A stretch of DNA of 64,000 bases from Gilliamella sp. N-G2 (GTDB taxonomy: Bacteria; Pseudomonadota; Gammaproteobacteria; Enterobacterales; Orbaceae): assembly GCF_002142215.1 (NCBI RefSeq), contig NZ_NAST01000002.1:1-64000 (forward strand), read 5' to 3'. The notes below the pieces were generated by a model that saw nothing but the letters and a program-made list of their open reading frames with translations, did no database searches and was not told the DNA's origin. Numbering within the stretch: the stretch's first letter is position 1; every line of letters begins with the position of its first letter. This document shows positions 18,040 through 26,994 of the stretch, piece by piece. The position numbers and the translations under genes are program-made.

Positions 18040-19176
18040 TTAGTATAAGAATATTTCAAGTAATGAATTTAAAAATAACTTACCATGGTCAGTTATTTGC
18101 CAGTTTTGGTTATCCTCAATCAGATAATTTTTTTCAATAGCCAGTGAGATTGGTTTATCAATGGATTGCAACGGTAAAAAAGTTCGTTGTTCAAATTCAG
18201 ACTTAGGTGTAGGTTCAAATAGTCTAAATCTGTTCATAAAAAATTCAAAGGCTAACTCATCTTTTGCAACAGTATAAGAACGTTCTAAATAACGTCCTTC
18301 TAGATAGCCTTTAGGATGTTTGGTTTTTACCGTGCGAATAATAGTTCCATCATTTTGGGTTATCTTTCCATGAGCACCACAACCAATACCGATATAATCA
18401 CCGAATCGCCAATAATTCAAATTATGTAGGCATTGATAATTCGGCTTCGCATAAGCTGATGTTTCATATTGCTCATAACCATGTTTTGTTAATAATTGAT
18501 GACCTTGTTGGTAAATATCCCAGAGCATATCGTCATCAGGCAAAATAGGCGGTTTAGAGCCAAATAATGTGTTAGGTTCAATAGTTAATTGATACCATGA
18601 TAAATGTGGTGGAGCGATTGCAATTGCTTGTTTTAGATCATTTAAGGCATCATCAAGGCTTTGTTTTGGTAAGCCATGCATTAAATCTAAATTAAAGCTT
18701 TTTAAATTTAAGCCGTGTGCAAATTCGCCAGCATCTATGGCTTCTTGTGGATTATGAACTCGCCCTAATTTTATAAGTTTATCTTCCTGAAAGCTTTGTA
18801 CCCCAATTGATATTCGATTAATTCCTGCTTGTTGATACCCTTTAAATTTTTCTACATCAACGGAATTGGGATTGGCTTCAATTGTTATTTCGGCGTCGTG
18901 ATTTATGGGGATAATTTTATTAATATTGATTAATAAGTTATTAATTAACTCAGCAGAAAAAAGACTTGGCGTACCGCCTCCGATAAAAATTGAGTGGATA
19001 GCGCGATTATTACAAAGCATGATGTCTTGTTTTAAATCATTAATTAAATGGTCTATATATGCGGAATAATCAGGCGTTTTTTTCATTTTATGTGAATTAA
19101 AATCACAATATGGACATTTTTGTACGCACCATGGCATATGTATATATAAACTCAACGGGATTTTATAATCAAACAT
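18040..19176 (-). CDS. hemW: Radical SAM protein HemW (heme chaperone, coproporphyrinogen-oxidase-like)
   Basis: A member of the HemN-like radical SAM family; HemW proteins bind heme and are thought to deliver it rather than oxidise coproporphyrinogen. The 378-residue product has the cluster motif CxxxCxxC at Cys17, Cys21 and Cys24 (WCVQKCPYCDFNSH), FIGGGTPSL, and the HNLNYWRFGDYIGIGCGAH segment. It closely follows E. coli HemW (YggW) to its C-terminal HGKLFLNSLLE. In E. coli yggW sits in another neighbourhood; here it is convergent to the PfkB-like gene and divergent from yeaD. Confidence 0.94.
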   Translation of the reverse strand: MFDYKIPLSLYIHMPWCVQKCPYCDFNSHKMKKTPDYSAYIDHLINDLKQDIMLCNNRAIHSIFIGGGTPSLFSAELINNLLININKIIPINHDAEITIEANPNSVDVEKFKGYQQAGINRISIGVQSFQEDKLIKLGRVHNPQEAIDAGEFAHGLNLKSFNLDLMHGLPKQSLDDALNDLKQAIAIAPPHLSWYQLTIEPNTLFGSKPPILPDDDMLWDIYQQGHQLLTKHGYEQYETSAYAKPNYQCLHNLNYWRFGDYIGIGCGAHGKITQNDGTIIRTVKTKHPKGYLEGRYLERSYTVAKDELAFEFFMNRFRLFEPTPKSEFEQRTFLPLQSIDKPISLAIEKNYLIEDNQNWQITDHGKLFLNSLLEIFLY

Positions 19177-19363
19177 ATGCCTTTCCTCAAATTTTAAAAT
19201 AAAGTATGCGTACTAATAAGAAATAGCTGGCTATATTACTCCAATTTAGTAAAAAAAGCTTTTATTGCCTTTATTCCGTTTTTATAATTTGAATAACGCG
19301 CGTACAATTAGCATTAAATTATAGGCAATGTTCGCCATGTAAATTAAATATTTAGGAGTAAAT

Positions 19364-20236
19364 ATGAGTATCGTTAAACAGATTTTAGATAGCCAGGCTT
19401 CAGGAGCATCATTGAGTGCATCAGTCAATCAAAGTACATTTGGTGAATTACCTGTCTTAGTAATTAAACATAAAACATGTTCAGCTGCAGTATCGTTACA
19501 AGGTGCTCATCTATTATTTTGGCAACCGTCAACAGAAACTACACCCGTGATTTGGTTAAGTCAAAAAGCTAATTTTAAAAAGGAAGTGGCAATTAGAGGC
19601 GGTGTGCCAGTTTGTTGGCCATGGTTTGGTAAATTAGGCGATCCAATGCATGGTTTTGCGCGTCTTGTTGAATGGCAATTAGATTCTTGCAAAGAAGATA
19701 ATAATGGTGTGGATCTCACGTTATCATTAACCAATAATCAACAAACAGAACGTTTTTTCACAAAACCTTTTCATGCATGGTTAACTATCCATGTTGGACA
19801 AACCTGTGAGGTAACACTATCTTGCCAAGGGGATTTTGAGGCAACCAGTGCCCTACATACTTATTTGGGTATTAATAATATTCATGATGTTATTGTTAAA
19901 GGTTTAGGTGATTCTTATCAAGAACGCTTACCGGTTGAAAATAAACCGGCAGTTCAAGGACAACTTACTGTAAATCAAGAAGTTGATCGCATTTATACCA
20001 ATGCCGATGACGTAATAACTATCGCCGATGGTAAAAGAACAATCAAATTAACCAATGTTAATGCAAGTGATGTCGTGACTTGGAATCCTTGGATTGATAA
20101 AGCTAAAGCGATGGCTGATTTTGCCGATGAAGAATATCAATCTATGGTTTGTGTTGAATCATGTCGTATTAATAAACCATTAAAATTAACAGCAACACAA
20201 AAATCAGCCTATGGATTTAAGATTGAAGTTATTTAA
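19364..20236 (+). CDS. yeaD: D-hexose-6-phosphate mutarotase YeaD
   Basis: A 290-residue aldose-1-epimerase-like enzyme that interconverts the alpha and beta anomers of glucose 6-phosphate. Family motifs are visible: AAVSLQGAHLLFWQP near residue 45, VAIRGGVPVCWPWFG, HGFARLVEW, and LHTYLGINNIHDVIVKGL. The ATG at 19364 is preceded by AGGAG at a suitable distance. It is a single gene, but the glucose-6-phosphate dehydrogenase and lactonase genes 1 kb downstream act on the same metabolite. Confidence 0.92.
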   Translation: MSIVKQILDSQASGASLSASVNQSTFGELPVLVIKHKTCSAAVSLQGAHLLFWQPSTETTPVIWLSQKANFKKEVAIRGGVPVCWPWFGKLGDPMHGFARLVEWQLDSCKEDNNGVDLTLSLTNNQQTERFFTKPFHAWLTIHVGQTCEVTLSCQGDFEATSALHTYLGINNIHDVIVKGLGDSYQERLPVENKPAVQGQLTVNQEVDRIYTNADDVITIADGKRTIKLTNVNASDVVTWNPWIDKAKAMADFADEEYQSMVCVESCRINKPLKLTATQKSAYGFKIEVI

Positions 20237-20305
20237 TCATTAGTTTTTTTGATATTGTAAATGCAATTAATATCTGACTTTACCTTTATTAAGCTGATTA
20301 TTTGA

Positions 20306-20334
20306 TTGCGTTTACTAACATAACACTTTATAAT
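20306..20334 (+). promoter_or_regulatory. Promoter of rplY
   Basis: TTGCGT (20306-20311), exactly 17 bp, then a perfect TATAAT (20329-20334). Transcription would begin near 20341, giving a leader of about 84 nt before rplY. Confidence 0.65.
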
Positions 20335-20340
20335 CCTTAG

Positions 20341-20424
20341 CGCTTTTTAAAGCACTAATTTTATAGCCAACTACTGGGTCGCCTGTAATTGGTTTTTTAT
20401 TTGAAATAAATAAGAGAAATCGAT
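20341..20424 (+). ncRNA. Candidate L25 autoregulatory leader
   Basis: The untranslated leader predicted from the promoter contains a compact imperfect hairpin at 20366-20395. An outer CCAA/TTGG stem encloses an asymmetric internal loop and an inner ACTGG/CCTGT stem with a GTCG loop. L25 binds loop E of 5S rRNA, and gammaproteobacterial rplY messages are known to carry a mimic that allows feedback. The position and size fit; the structure match is by eye only. Confidence 0.42.
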
Positions 20425-20709
20425 ATGTTTACATTAAAAGCAGAAGTTAGAAAAGAGCATGGTAAGGGTGCGAGCCGCCGCCTGCGTCACGCTGGTCAGT
20501 TCCCCGCAATTGTTTATGGTGGAACAGAACCTGCAATTTCTATTGTGTTAGATCACAACCAAGTTTTCAATATGCAAGAAAAACCAGAATTTTATTCTGA
20601 AGTATTAACTATTGAGATTGACGGTAAAGCAGTTAAAGTTAAAGTTCAAGCAGTACAACGTCATCCATTTAAACCAAAATTAGTTCACATGGATTTTGTT
20701 CGTGCATAA
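20425..20709 (+). CDS. rplY: 50S ribosomal protein L25
   Basis: Binds 5S rRNA in the large ribosomal subunit. The 94-residue protein is the short enterobacterial form without the CTC extension. Its family segments are [20 protein letters not shown] at residues 13-32 and [20 protein letters not shown] near the end. The start follows AAGAGAAA. Codon use is biased as in highly expressed genes. It has its own promoter, a structured leader and a strong terminator, so it is monocistronic. Confidence 0.97.
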   Translation: MFTLKAEVRKEHGKGASRRLRHAGQFPAIVYGGTEPAISIVLDHNQVFNMQEKPEFYSEVLTIEIDGKAVKVKVQAVQRHPFKPKLVHMDFVRA

Positions 20710-20747
20710 CGGCTGTTGTTGAAAACTATTCAACACTATCTTCTAAT

Positions 20748-20781
20748 AAAAGGTCGCCATTTTGGTGACCTTTTATTTTTT
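20748..20781 (+). terminator. Rho-independent terminator after rplY
   Basis: A 12-bp stem with one G-T pair (20748-20759 with 20763-20774), a 3-nt loop and a T-rich tail. Confidence 0.88.
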
Positions 20782-20900
20782 TATCATAGTCTAAAAATGA
20801 TAAATATCTATTGTTATGATTTATTCTATTAACTTGATGTATACTGATAATCAAACAATAATAAAATAAATTGTAGATTACACCATTTTAGGAGAACCCT

Positions 20901-22361
20901 ATGTCTGATATCCCAGCTTGCGATTTAGTTATTTTCGGCGCTAAAGGGGATTTAACGAGGCGTAAACTGTTACCGTCTCTATATCAATTAGAAAAATATG
21001 GAAAGTTACCAGAGCAGACAAAAATTTTAGGTGTCGGTCGCGCTGATTGGGATCAAGTTGCTTACACTGAAGTTGCAAAAGATGCATTAACCACATTTAT
21101 GTCCGAACCATTAGATGAAAGTATTTGGCAACGATTTAGTCAACGCCTTAACTTTCATAAATTAGATGTTAATGACATAGCGGGTTTTAATGCATTAAAA
21201 GATAAGCTTGAAAAGTCGCATCCAGCCATCTTTTATTTTGCGATGCATCCTAATGCATTTGGTACGATTTGCCAAGGATTAGCTGAAGCTGGTTTGAATC
21301 AAGCTCAAAACAGAATCGTAATGGAAAAACCATTAGGTTTTGATCTGCAATCATCCAAAGAAATTAATGACTCGGTGGCAAAGTTTTTCAGTGAATCACA
21401 AGTTTATCGTATTGACCATTATTTAGGCAAAGAGTCAGTTTTAAATTTACTCGCCCTACGTTTTGCTAATCCTGTATTTGCCTCACTTTGGGATAGAAAT
21501 TCTATCGACCATGTTGAAATCACCGTTGCAGAACAAGTAGGTATTGAAGGTCGCTGGGGCTATTTTGACAAAGCGGGTCAAATGCGTGATATGGTACAAA
21601 ACCATCTTTTGCAAATTTTGACGATGATCGCCATGTCACCGCCAGCCAACCTTGGCGATGACAGCATACGTAGGGAAAAAATAGCGGTACTTAATGCGTT
21701 ACGCCCAATAAATAAAGCGAATATCCGCGAAAAAGTGGTTAGAGGGCAATATACTGCTGGATTTGTTAATGGCATTAATGTACCAGGTTATTTAGAAGAA
21801 GATGGTGCAAATAAGCAAAGTAATACCGAAACATTTGTTGCTATTTGTGTTGATATTGATAATTGGCGTTGGGCAGGGGTGCCATTTTATTTACGAACCG
21901 GAAAACGCTTAGCAAGTAAATGTTCTGAAGTTGTCGTTTATTTTAAATCTTTACCGCTTAATTTATTCAGTGAGTCTTATTCTCAATTACCTCAGAATAA
22001 ACTAACTATCCGCCTGCAACCAGATGAAGGCATGGATATTGAAATTTTAAATAAAGTACCTGGATTAGATAGTACACACAACTTACAAACAACTAAGTTA
22101 GATTTAAGTTTTAGTGAAACTTTTCATCAACAGAGTGCTGATGCTTATGAACGATTATTACTTGAAGTAATGCGCGGAAGACAAGCATTATTTGTTCATC
22201 GCGATGAAGTTGAGGCAGCTTGGAAATGGGTTGATTCAATTATTAATGCGTGGAATTCAGATAATGAATCACCAAAAACCTATCCTGCAGGTACTTGGGG
22301 GCCGGTAGCTTCTGTTGCGCTGATCACTAAAGACGGTCATTCATGGCATGAGTTTGAATAG
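20901..22361 (+). CDS. zwf: Glucose-6-phosphate 1-dehydrogenase
   Basis: Oxidises glucose 6-phosphate to 6-phosphogluconolactone with NADP, the entry to the oxidative pentose phosphate pathway. The 486-residue protein has the cofactor loop GAKGDLT at 13-19 (the enterobacterial GAKGDL form) and the substrate and catalytic motif RIDHYLGKE at 170-178. It also shows GRWGYFDKAGQMRDMVQNH and WRWAGVPFYLRTGKR. The start follows AGGAGAACCCT. It overlaps the in-frame extension of pgl, which lies 13 bp downstream, so the two first pathway enzymes are cotranscribed; gnd is not in the window. Confidence 0.97.
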   Translation: MSDIPACDLVIFGAKGDLTRRKLLPSLYQLEKYGKLPEQTKILGVGRADWDQVAYTEVAKDALTTFMSEPLDESIWQRFSQRLNFHKLDVNDIAGFNALKDKLEKSHPAIFYFAMHPNAFGTICQGLAEAGLNQAQNRIVMEKPLGFDLQSSKEINDSVAKFFSESQVYRIDHYLGKESVLNLLALRFANPVFASLWDRNSIDHVEITVAEQVGIEGRWGYFDKAGQMRDMVQNHLLQILTMIAMSPPANLGDDSIRREKIAVLNALRPINKANIREKVVRGQYTAGFVNGINVPGYLEEDGANKQSNTETFVAICVDIDNWRWAGVPFYLRTGKRLASKCSEVVVYFKSLPLNLFSESYSQLPQNKLTIRLQPDEGMDIEILNKVPGLDSTHNLQTTKLDLSFSETFHQQSADAYERLLLEVMRGRQALFVHRDEVEAAWKWVDSIINAWNSDNESPKTYPAGTWGPVASVALITKDGHSWHEFE

Positions 22362-22374
22362 AGGAATCTCAAAA

Positions 22375-23073
22375 ATGTTTACCTTAAATAAATACCCAAA
22401 TAGTCAATTATTGATTGAAGATTTAACCGCTCATATCGTCAAAGAGTTGCAACAGGCTATCAATAATAAAGGACATGCCTCTATTGCCGTATCAGGTGGT
22501 AAAACACCTATTCCATTATTTAAACTACTAAGCCAACAAGATTTGGATTGGCACAATGTTTTTATTACATTAGTAGATGATAGATGGGTTGATGATACCG
22601 ATGATGCAAGTAATGAGAAATTGGTATTAACTTATTTATTACAAAATAAGGCTAAACTGGCTAATTTTGTTGGTTTGAAGAATAGTTGTGACAATCCATT
22701 TGATGGGGCAGAAATTACAGATAAAATCTTAAACAAGATCCCTATGCCCTTTGATGTGTTAATTTTGGGAATGGGAGAGGATGGTCATACGGCTTCGCTT
22801 TTCCCTGGTGCGGCTAATTTAATGGCTGGCTTAGATATGAAATCTGGTCGAAAAGTAGTCGGCATGACACCATTAACAGCACCACTTGACCGTATTACCT
22901 TAACATTACCTACTATTTTAGATAGTCAAAATATCTATCTGCATTTAGTAGGAGAAAGCAAAATGCAAGTATTAGAACAAGCAGAAAAGGGCGATGATAT
23001 TAACCAAATGCCGATTCGGGCAATTTTGCAGCAAAATAAAGTTAATGTAATTGGTTTTTGGACTGCATCTTAA
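22375..23073 (+). CDS. pgl: 6-phosphogluconolactonase (DevB/NagB-like type)
   Basis: Hydrolyses 6-phosphogluconolactone to 6-phosphogluconate. The 232-residue protein belongs to the glucosamine-isomerase-fold lactonases: AVSGGKTPIPLFK near residue 40, the LVDDRWV strand, and LGMGEDGHTASLFPG with the catalytic region. This is the DevB type, not the beta-propeller YbhE type used by E. coli. The ATG at 22375 follows GAGGA by nine bases; an upstream in-frame ATG at 22348 would overlap zwf and lacks homology. Confidence 0.93.
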   Translation: MFTLNKYPNSQLLIEDLTAHIVKELQQAINNKGHASIAVSGGKTPIPLFKLLSQQDLDWHNVFITLVDDRWVDDTDDASNEKLVLTYLLQNKAKLANFVGLKNSCDNPFDGAEITDKILNKIPMPFDVLILGMGEDGHTASLFPGAANLMAGLDMKSGRKVVGMTPLTAPLDRITLTLPTILDSQNIYLHLVGESKMQVLEQAEKGDDINQMPIRAILQQNKVNVIGFWTAS

Positions 23074-23444
23074 CGAAATCAACTTTGTCAGTAGAAACTG
23101 GCAAAGTTATCATCTAGCACTTTATATTAGCAGCTACACAATCATTTTTATCCATTTAAATAATTAATTGTTTATGATTTTATCTTAAAAAATCAAAGCC
23201 CAATATCTAATAAATACTATTAGTCATTCTATCTTATATTTCTGAACACTTCACTTGATTTGTTAGTACTTACTCATTTAGGTATTTTTTTTGAAATTGT
23301 TAGAAATTAATTGATTAAATGTCTATTATTTTAGTGACTTTTGTGGTAAAAAGTGGGGCTAAGTGGTAAAAAATAGGGTTTTAATTAAGATATTGATTTT
23401 TTAATAATTTAAAAACAATAAAAATTAATATTTACGGTGATTTT
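23074..23444. other. Intergenic region before the dcw cluster
   Basis: A 371-bp gene-free stretch. It holds a hairpin just after pgl (23081-23091 with 23098-23108; 11 bp with one G-T pair, no clear T tail). After AT-rich sequence come the MraZ-type repeats, and then about 65 bp to the mraZ start. I see no RNA gene. The promoter for the division cluster must lie here, but I could not fix its -10/-35 with confidence. Confidence 0.6.
23343..23377 (+). promoter_or_regulatory. MraZ operator (direct repeats)
   Basis: Three pentamers GTGGT, GTGGG and GTGGT start at 23343, 23353 and 23363, exactly 10 bp apart. A degenerate fourth copy (ATAGG) is at 23373. MraZ of E. coli is known to bind three TGGGN-type repeats with 5-bp spacers upstream of its own gene. 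Position and spacing fit autoregulation of the whole cluster. Confidence 0.8.
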
Positions 23445-23891
23445 ATGTTCAGTGGTGCAATCTCAGTTAATTTAGATAGTAAAGGAAGAATAGCCATTCC
23501 TACTCGCTATCGTGAGTTTTTGACTGACGGTTTAGTTTGTACCATTGGTTTATATCATCCCTGTTTAACAATTTATTCAATGTCTGAATGGCAGAAAATC
23601 GAATTACAGCTATCAATATTGTCAACAATTGTTGAAGCAGAACGCAGAATTAAAAGATTATTATTGGGTTATGCAACGGAATGTAATTTAGATAATGCAG
23701 GACGTATTTTACTTCCGCCAACATTACGTACTTATGCAAAATTAGAAAAATATACCATGTTTGTAGGCCAATCTAATAAGTTTGAGATTTGGGATGAGGC
23801 AATTTGGTATCAACAAATTAGCGATGATATTGCTACATTACCAACTGATGTTGAACACTTATCAGAAAATCTGAAAAGTCTAACAATTTAA
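23445..23891 (+). CDS. mraZ: Transcriptional regulator MraZ
   Basis: An AbrB/SpoVT-fold DNA-binding protein that represses the dcw promoter. The 148-residue product has the two internal repeats of the family, NLDSKGRIAIPTRYRE near residue 9 and NLDNAGRILLPPTLRTYAKL near residue 84. Its start MFSGAISVNLDSKGR is typical. First gene of the division and cell-wall cluster, with its likely operator 70-100 bp upstream. Confidence 0.96.
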   Translation: MFSGAISVNLDSKGRIAIPTRYREFLTDGLVCTIGLYHPCLTIYSMSEWQKIELQLSILSTIVEAERRIKRLLLGYATECNLDNAGRILLPPTLRTYAKLEKYTMFVGQSNKFEIWDEAIWYQQISDDIATLPTDVEHLSENLKSLTI

Positions 23892-23906
23892 TAAGAGTAA
23901 ACAAAG

Positions 23907-24845
23907 ATGGATTATCAACATAAAACTGTTTTGTTAAATGAAGCAGTGAAGGCACTAAATATAAAAAAAAATGGTATTTATGTTGATGGCACTTTTGGGC
24001 GTGGCGGTCATTCACGTTTAATTCTTGAACAGTTGGGCGAACATGGAAAATTAATTGCAATTGACCGTGATGAACGAGCTGAACAAGCAGCACTTCAAAT
24101 AACTGATCCAAGATTTACTTTTATTCGAGGAGAGTTTTCTAAATTATACCAATATGTTAATGATTTAGGGTTGTTAGGTGATATAGATGGTTTTTTATTA
24201 GATTTGGGTGTTTCATCGCCTCAATTAGATGATCCGCAAAGAGGATTTTCTTTTATGCGTGATGGGCCACTAGACATGCGGATGAATAGTCATAAAGGTG
24301 TAACTGCGAGTGAGTGGTTACTAAGTAGTGATGAAAATGATATCGCATGGGTTTTAAAAACTTTTGGTGAAGAAAAGTTTGCTAAACGGATTGCTCATGC
24401 CATTGTGGAACAAAATAAAGTTTCACCAATAACTCGAACTTTAGAGTTAGCAGATTTAATTGAAAAAGCAACACCAAAAAAAGATAAAAATAAACACCCA
24501 GCAACACGCTCGTTTCAAGCAATTCGGATTTATATAAATAGCGAACTTGAAGAAGTTGAACAGGCTTTAAATAGTAGTTTGTCAGTCCTTGCTGGCCAAG
24601 GAAGACTTGCGGTTATTAGTTTTCATTCATTAGAAGATAGAATTGTAAAACAATTTATAAATAAACAGAGTAAAGGTCCTAATTTACCAGCAGGTTTACC
24701 ACTAACAGAACAACAAATAAAACAATATAGTAATGCTAAATTAAAATCACTTGGCAAAATTAAGCCAAGTAATAATGAAATATATGATAATCCGCGTTCT
24801 CGAAGCGCGATATTAAGGATAGCAGAAAGGAAAAATGAATATTAA
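23907..24845 (+). CDS. rsmH: 16S rRNA m4C1402 methyltransferase
   Basis: Methylates N4 of C1402 in the ribosomal decoding centre using S-adenosylmethionine. The 312-residue protein has the SAM loop [15 protein letters not shown] near residue 28, [18 protein letters not shown] and [13 protein letters not shown]. Second gene of the dcw cluster, 15 bp after mraZ. Its end overlaps the ftsL start by 11 bp, implying coupling. Confidence 0.97.
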   Translation: MDYQHKTVLLNEAVKALNIKKNGIYVDGTFGRGGHSRLILEQLGEHGKLIAIDRDERAEQAALQITDPRFTFIRGEFSKLYQYVNDLGLLGDIDGFLLDLGVSSPQLDDPQRGFSFMRDGPLDMRMNSHKGVTASEWLLSSDENDIAWVLKTFGEEKFAKRIAHAIVEQNKVSPITRTLELADLIEKATPKKDKNKHPATRSFQAIRIYINSELEEVEQALNSSLSVLAGQGRLAVISFHSLEDRIVKQFINKQSKGPNLPAGLPLTEQQIKQYSNAKLKSLGKIKPSNNEIYDNPRSRSAILRIAERKNEY

Positions 24846-25209
24846 CGATGAAATTTATAAAAAAATAAGTGTAGATATACGCAATCAAAAAAAAACAAGT
24901 AAAAGTTTATTTGGATTAATCCTTAGTGATTTGTTCGGTCATCAAAAAATTTCATTATTACTATTGGTATTTATTATTATTTCTGCTGGATCTGTATTAG
25001 TGATAACTCAGCAAGTCCGTAAACAATTATTTGAACGTGAACAATTATTACTTGAACAAGATGTGTTAGAAAGTGAATGGCGTAATTTGGTTATTGAGGA
25101 AAATGTCCTTGCTGATCCAAAACGTGTTGAAGACAAAGCTAAACATCAACTGGGTATGACATATGTGACACCGCAAAATGAAACCGTTATTGTGATAAAG
25201 AGTAAATAA
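24835..25209 (+). CDS. ftsL: Cell division protein FtsL
   Basis: A small bitopic division protein that joins FtsB and FtsQ at the septum. It has 124 residues: an N-terminal cytoplasmic tail, one membrane segment around residues 41-60 ([18 protein letters not shown]), and a periplasmic coiled-coil region ending in [17 protein letters not shown], which is typical of FtsL. Sequence conservation is low, as usual, so the call relies on topology and on position between rsmH and ftsI. It overlaps rsmH by 11 bp and ftsI by one base. Confidence 0.92.
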   Translation: MNINDEIYKKISVDIRNQKKTSKSLFGLILSDLFGHQKISLLLLVFIIISAGSVLVITQQVRKQLFEREQLLLEQDVLESEWRNLVIEENVLADPKRVEDKAKHQLGMTYVTPQNETVIVIKSK

Positions 25210-26981
25210 TGAAGTTTGCTAATAAAAAAGATAATGTAAAACATACCATAAAATCGAATAAAGGGAATAAATTAAATAATAAAAAACAAGTTTTTACCCT
25301 TACTCGATTTTATCTTGTTTATGGCTTTATTATTTTAGCAATTATTGGTTTACTCGTTCGATTGGCTATTTTACAAATAATAGAACCTGATAAGTTAATT
25401 GCTGAAGCCAATAAGCGTTCAATTCGTCATCAAGAAATGGGCGCACCACGAGCCATGATCACAGATCGTAATGGCAGAGCATTAGCTGTCAGTGTCCCTA
25501 TGTATGATGTTTGGGCTGATCCGAAAATTGTTGTACAAAAGGGTGGTGTTGATCCTAATGATATCCGTTGGCAAGGGTTAGTAAAAACGTTGAATATTTC
25601 AATGTCTACTCTTGAGCAAAAATTGAGTAATCCGTCAATGCGTTTTGTTTATTTATCTAAACAAATTACACCAACAATATCGGATTATTTAAAACAATTG
25701 AAATTACCAGGAATATCGTTTGCAAAAACGTCTAAACGTTATTATCCAGCTGCTGAGAATATAGCACAATTAATCGGTTTAACTGATATTGATGAAAATG
25801 GTACAGAAAAAGGTTCTGAAGGCATTGAAAAAAGTTTTAATAAGTGGCTGATTGGTGAATCAGGACAGCGTGTCGTTAGACGAGATCGTGTTGGTAGAGT
25901 TATAGAAGAACTGGAAAGAACAGAAAGTGAGGTTGCTTCTGATCTAACATTAAGTATTGATGAACGTTTACAATCTCTTGTCTATAGTGAACTTACTCAA
26001 GCTGTTGAATTTAATAAAGCTGATAGTGGTACAGCTGTTTTGATTGATGTTCATACTGGTGAAATATTAGCGATGGCAACTAGTCCATCTTATAACCCGA
26101 ATAATCGATCTTCAATTGATTATAGTTTGTTACGAAATAGAGCCATAACAGATGCATTTGAGCCAGGTTCAACAGTTAAACCTTTAGTTGTTATGGCTGC
26201 ATTAGAGAAAAAAATAGCTGATTTAAATACGATTATTGATACAAGGCCCTTTTTGGTAAATCGCTATGAAATTAAAGATGTGTCTTATCAAAAAGCACTT
26301 AATTTGGCTGGTATATTAGAGAAATCAAGTAATGTCGGTGTAAGTAAATTAGCGTTACAAATGCAATCAGGTGATCTGGTTGAGTTTTATAGCCGTTTTG
26401 GATTAGGACAACCAACAGAACTCGGTTTAGGTGGAGAAGTGAGCGGTTCTATTGCAGCTGATAGAACAAGAAAATGGGCTGATATAGAACGGGCAACGTT
26501 TTCTTTTGGTTATGGATTGAGTGTTACCCCACTACAGTTAGCTAGAGCTTATGCGACTATTGGTAGTTATGGTGTCTATAGACCCGTTTCAATATTGAAA
26601 GTAACTGAACCAGTAGAAGGTAAACGTGTTGTAGCTGAAAAAACGGCTAAAACAGTCGTGCAATTGATGGAAGCGGTAGCCGTAACTGGTGGTGGTACTA
26701 AAGCTTCCGTTCCTGGATATAGTGTAGGAGTTAAAACAGGTACAGCTAAAAAACTATTAGGTGGAAGGTATGTTAATCAATATTTAGCCTATACTGCAGG
26801 TATTGCACCTGCAACTAGTCCTAAATATTCACTGGTTGTTGTTATCGATAATCCAAAAGCAGGCCAATATTATGGTGGCTCTGTTTCTGCTCCTGTTTTT
26901 AGTCGAATCATGGGGGGCGTTCTTAGAACAATGAATGTAAAACCAGATCGCCAACTTGATGGCCAAATGATTGTATACTAG
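25209..26981 (+). CDS. ftsI: Septal peptidoglycan transpeptidase, penicillin-binding protein 3
   Basis: Cross-links septal peptidoglycan during division. The 590-residue class B PBP has a membrane anchor at about 33-55 and a periplasmic dimerisation domain. The penicillin-binding domain has Ser321-Thr-Val-Lys324 (EPGSTVKP), Ser373-Ser-Asn375 and Lys509-Thr-Gly-Thr512. Length is near the E. coli value of 588. The start codon overlaps the ftsL stop (TAATG). Confidence 0.97.
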   Translation: MKFANKKDNVKHTIKSNKGNKLNNKKQVFTLTRFYLVYGFIILAIIGLLVRLAILQIIEPDKLIAEANKRSIRHQEMGAPRAMITDRNGRALAVSVPMYDVWADPKIVVQKGGVDPNDIRWQGLVKTLNISMSTLEQKLSNPSMRFVYLSKQITPTISDYLKQLKLPGISFAKTSKRYYPAAENIAQLIGLTDIDENGTEKGSEGIEKSFNKWLIGESGQRVVRRDRVGRVIEELERTESEVASDLTLSIDERLQSLVYSELTQAVEFNKADSGTAVLIDVHTGEILAMATSPSYNPNNRSSIDYSLLRNRAITDAFEPGSTVKPLVVMAALEKKIADLNTIIDTRPFLVNRYEIKDVSYQKALNLAGILEKSSNVGVSKLALQMQSGDLVEFYSRFGLGQPTELGLGGEVSGSIAADRTRKWADIERATFSFGYGLSVTPLQLARAYATIGSYGVYRPVSILKVTEPVEGKRVVAEKTAKTVVQLMEAVAVTGGGTKASVPGYSVGVKTGTAKKLLGGRYVNQYLAYTAGIAPATSPKYSLVVVIDNPKAGQYYGGSVSAPVFSRIMGGVLRTMNVKPDRQLDGQMIVY

Positions 26982-26994
26982 TAGGTAATAAATA

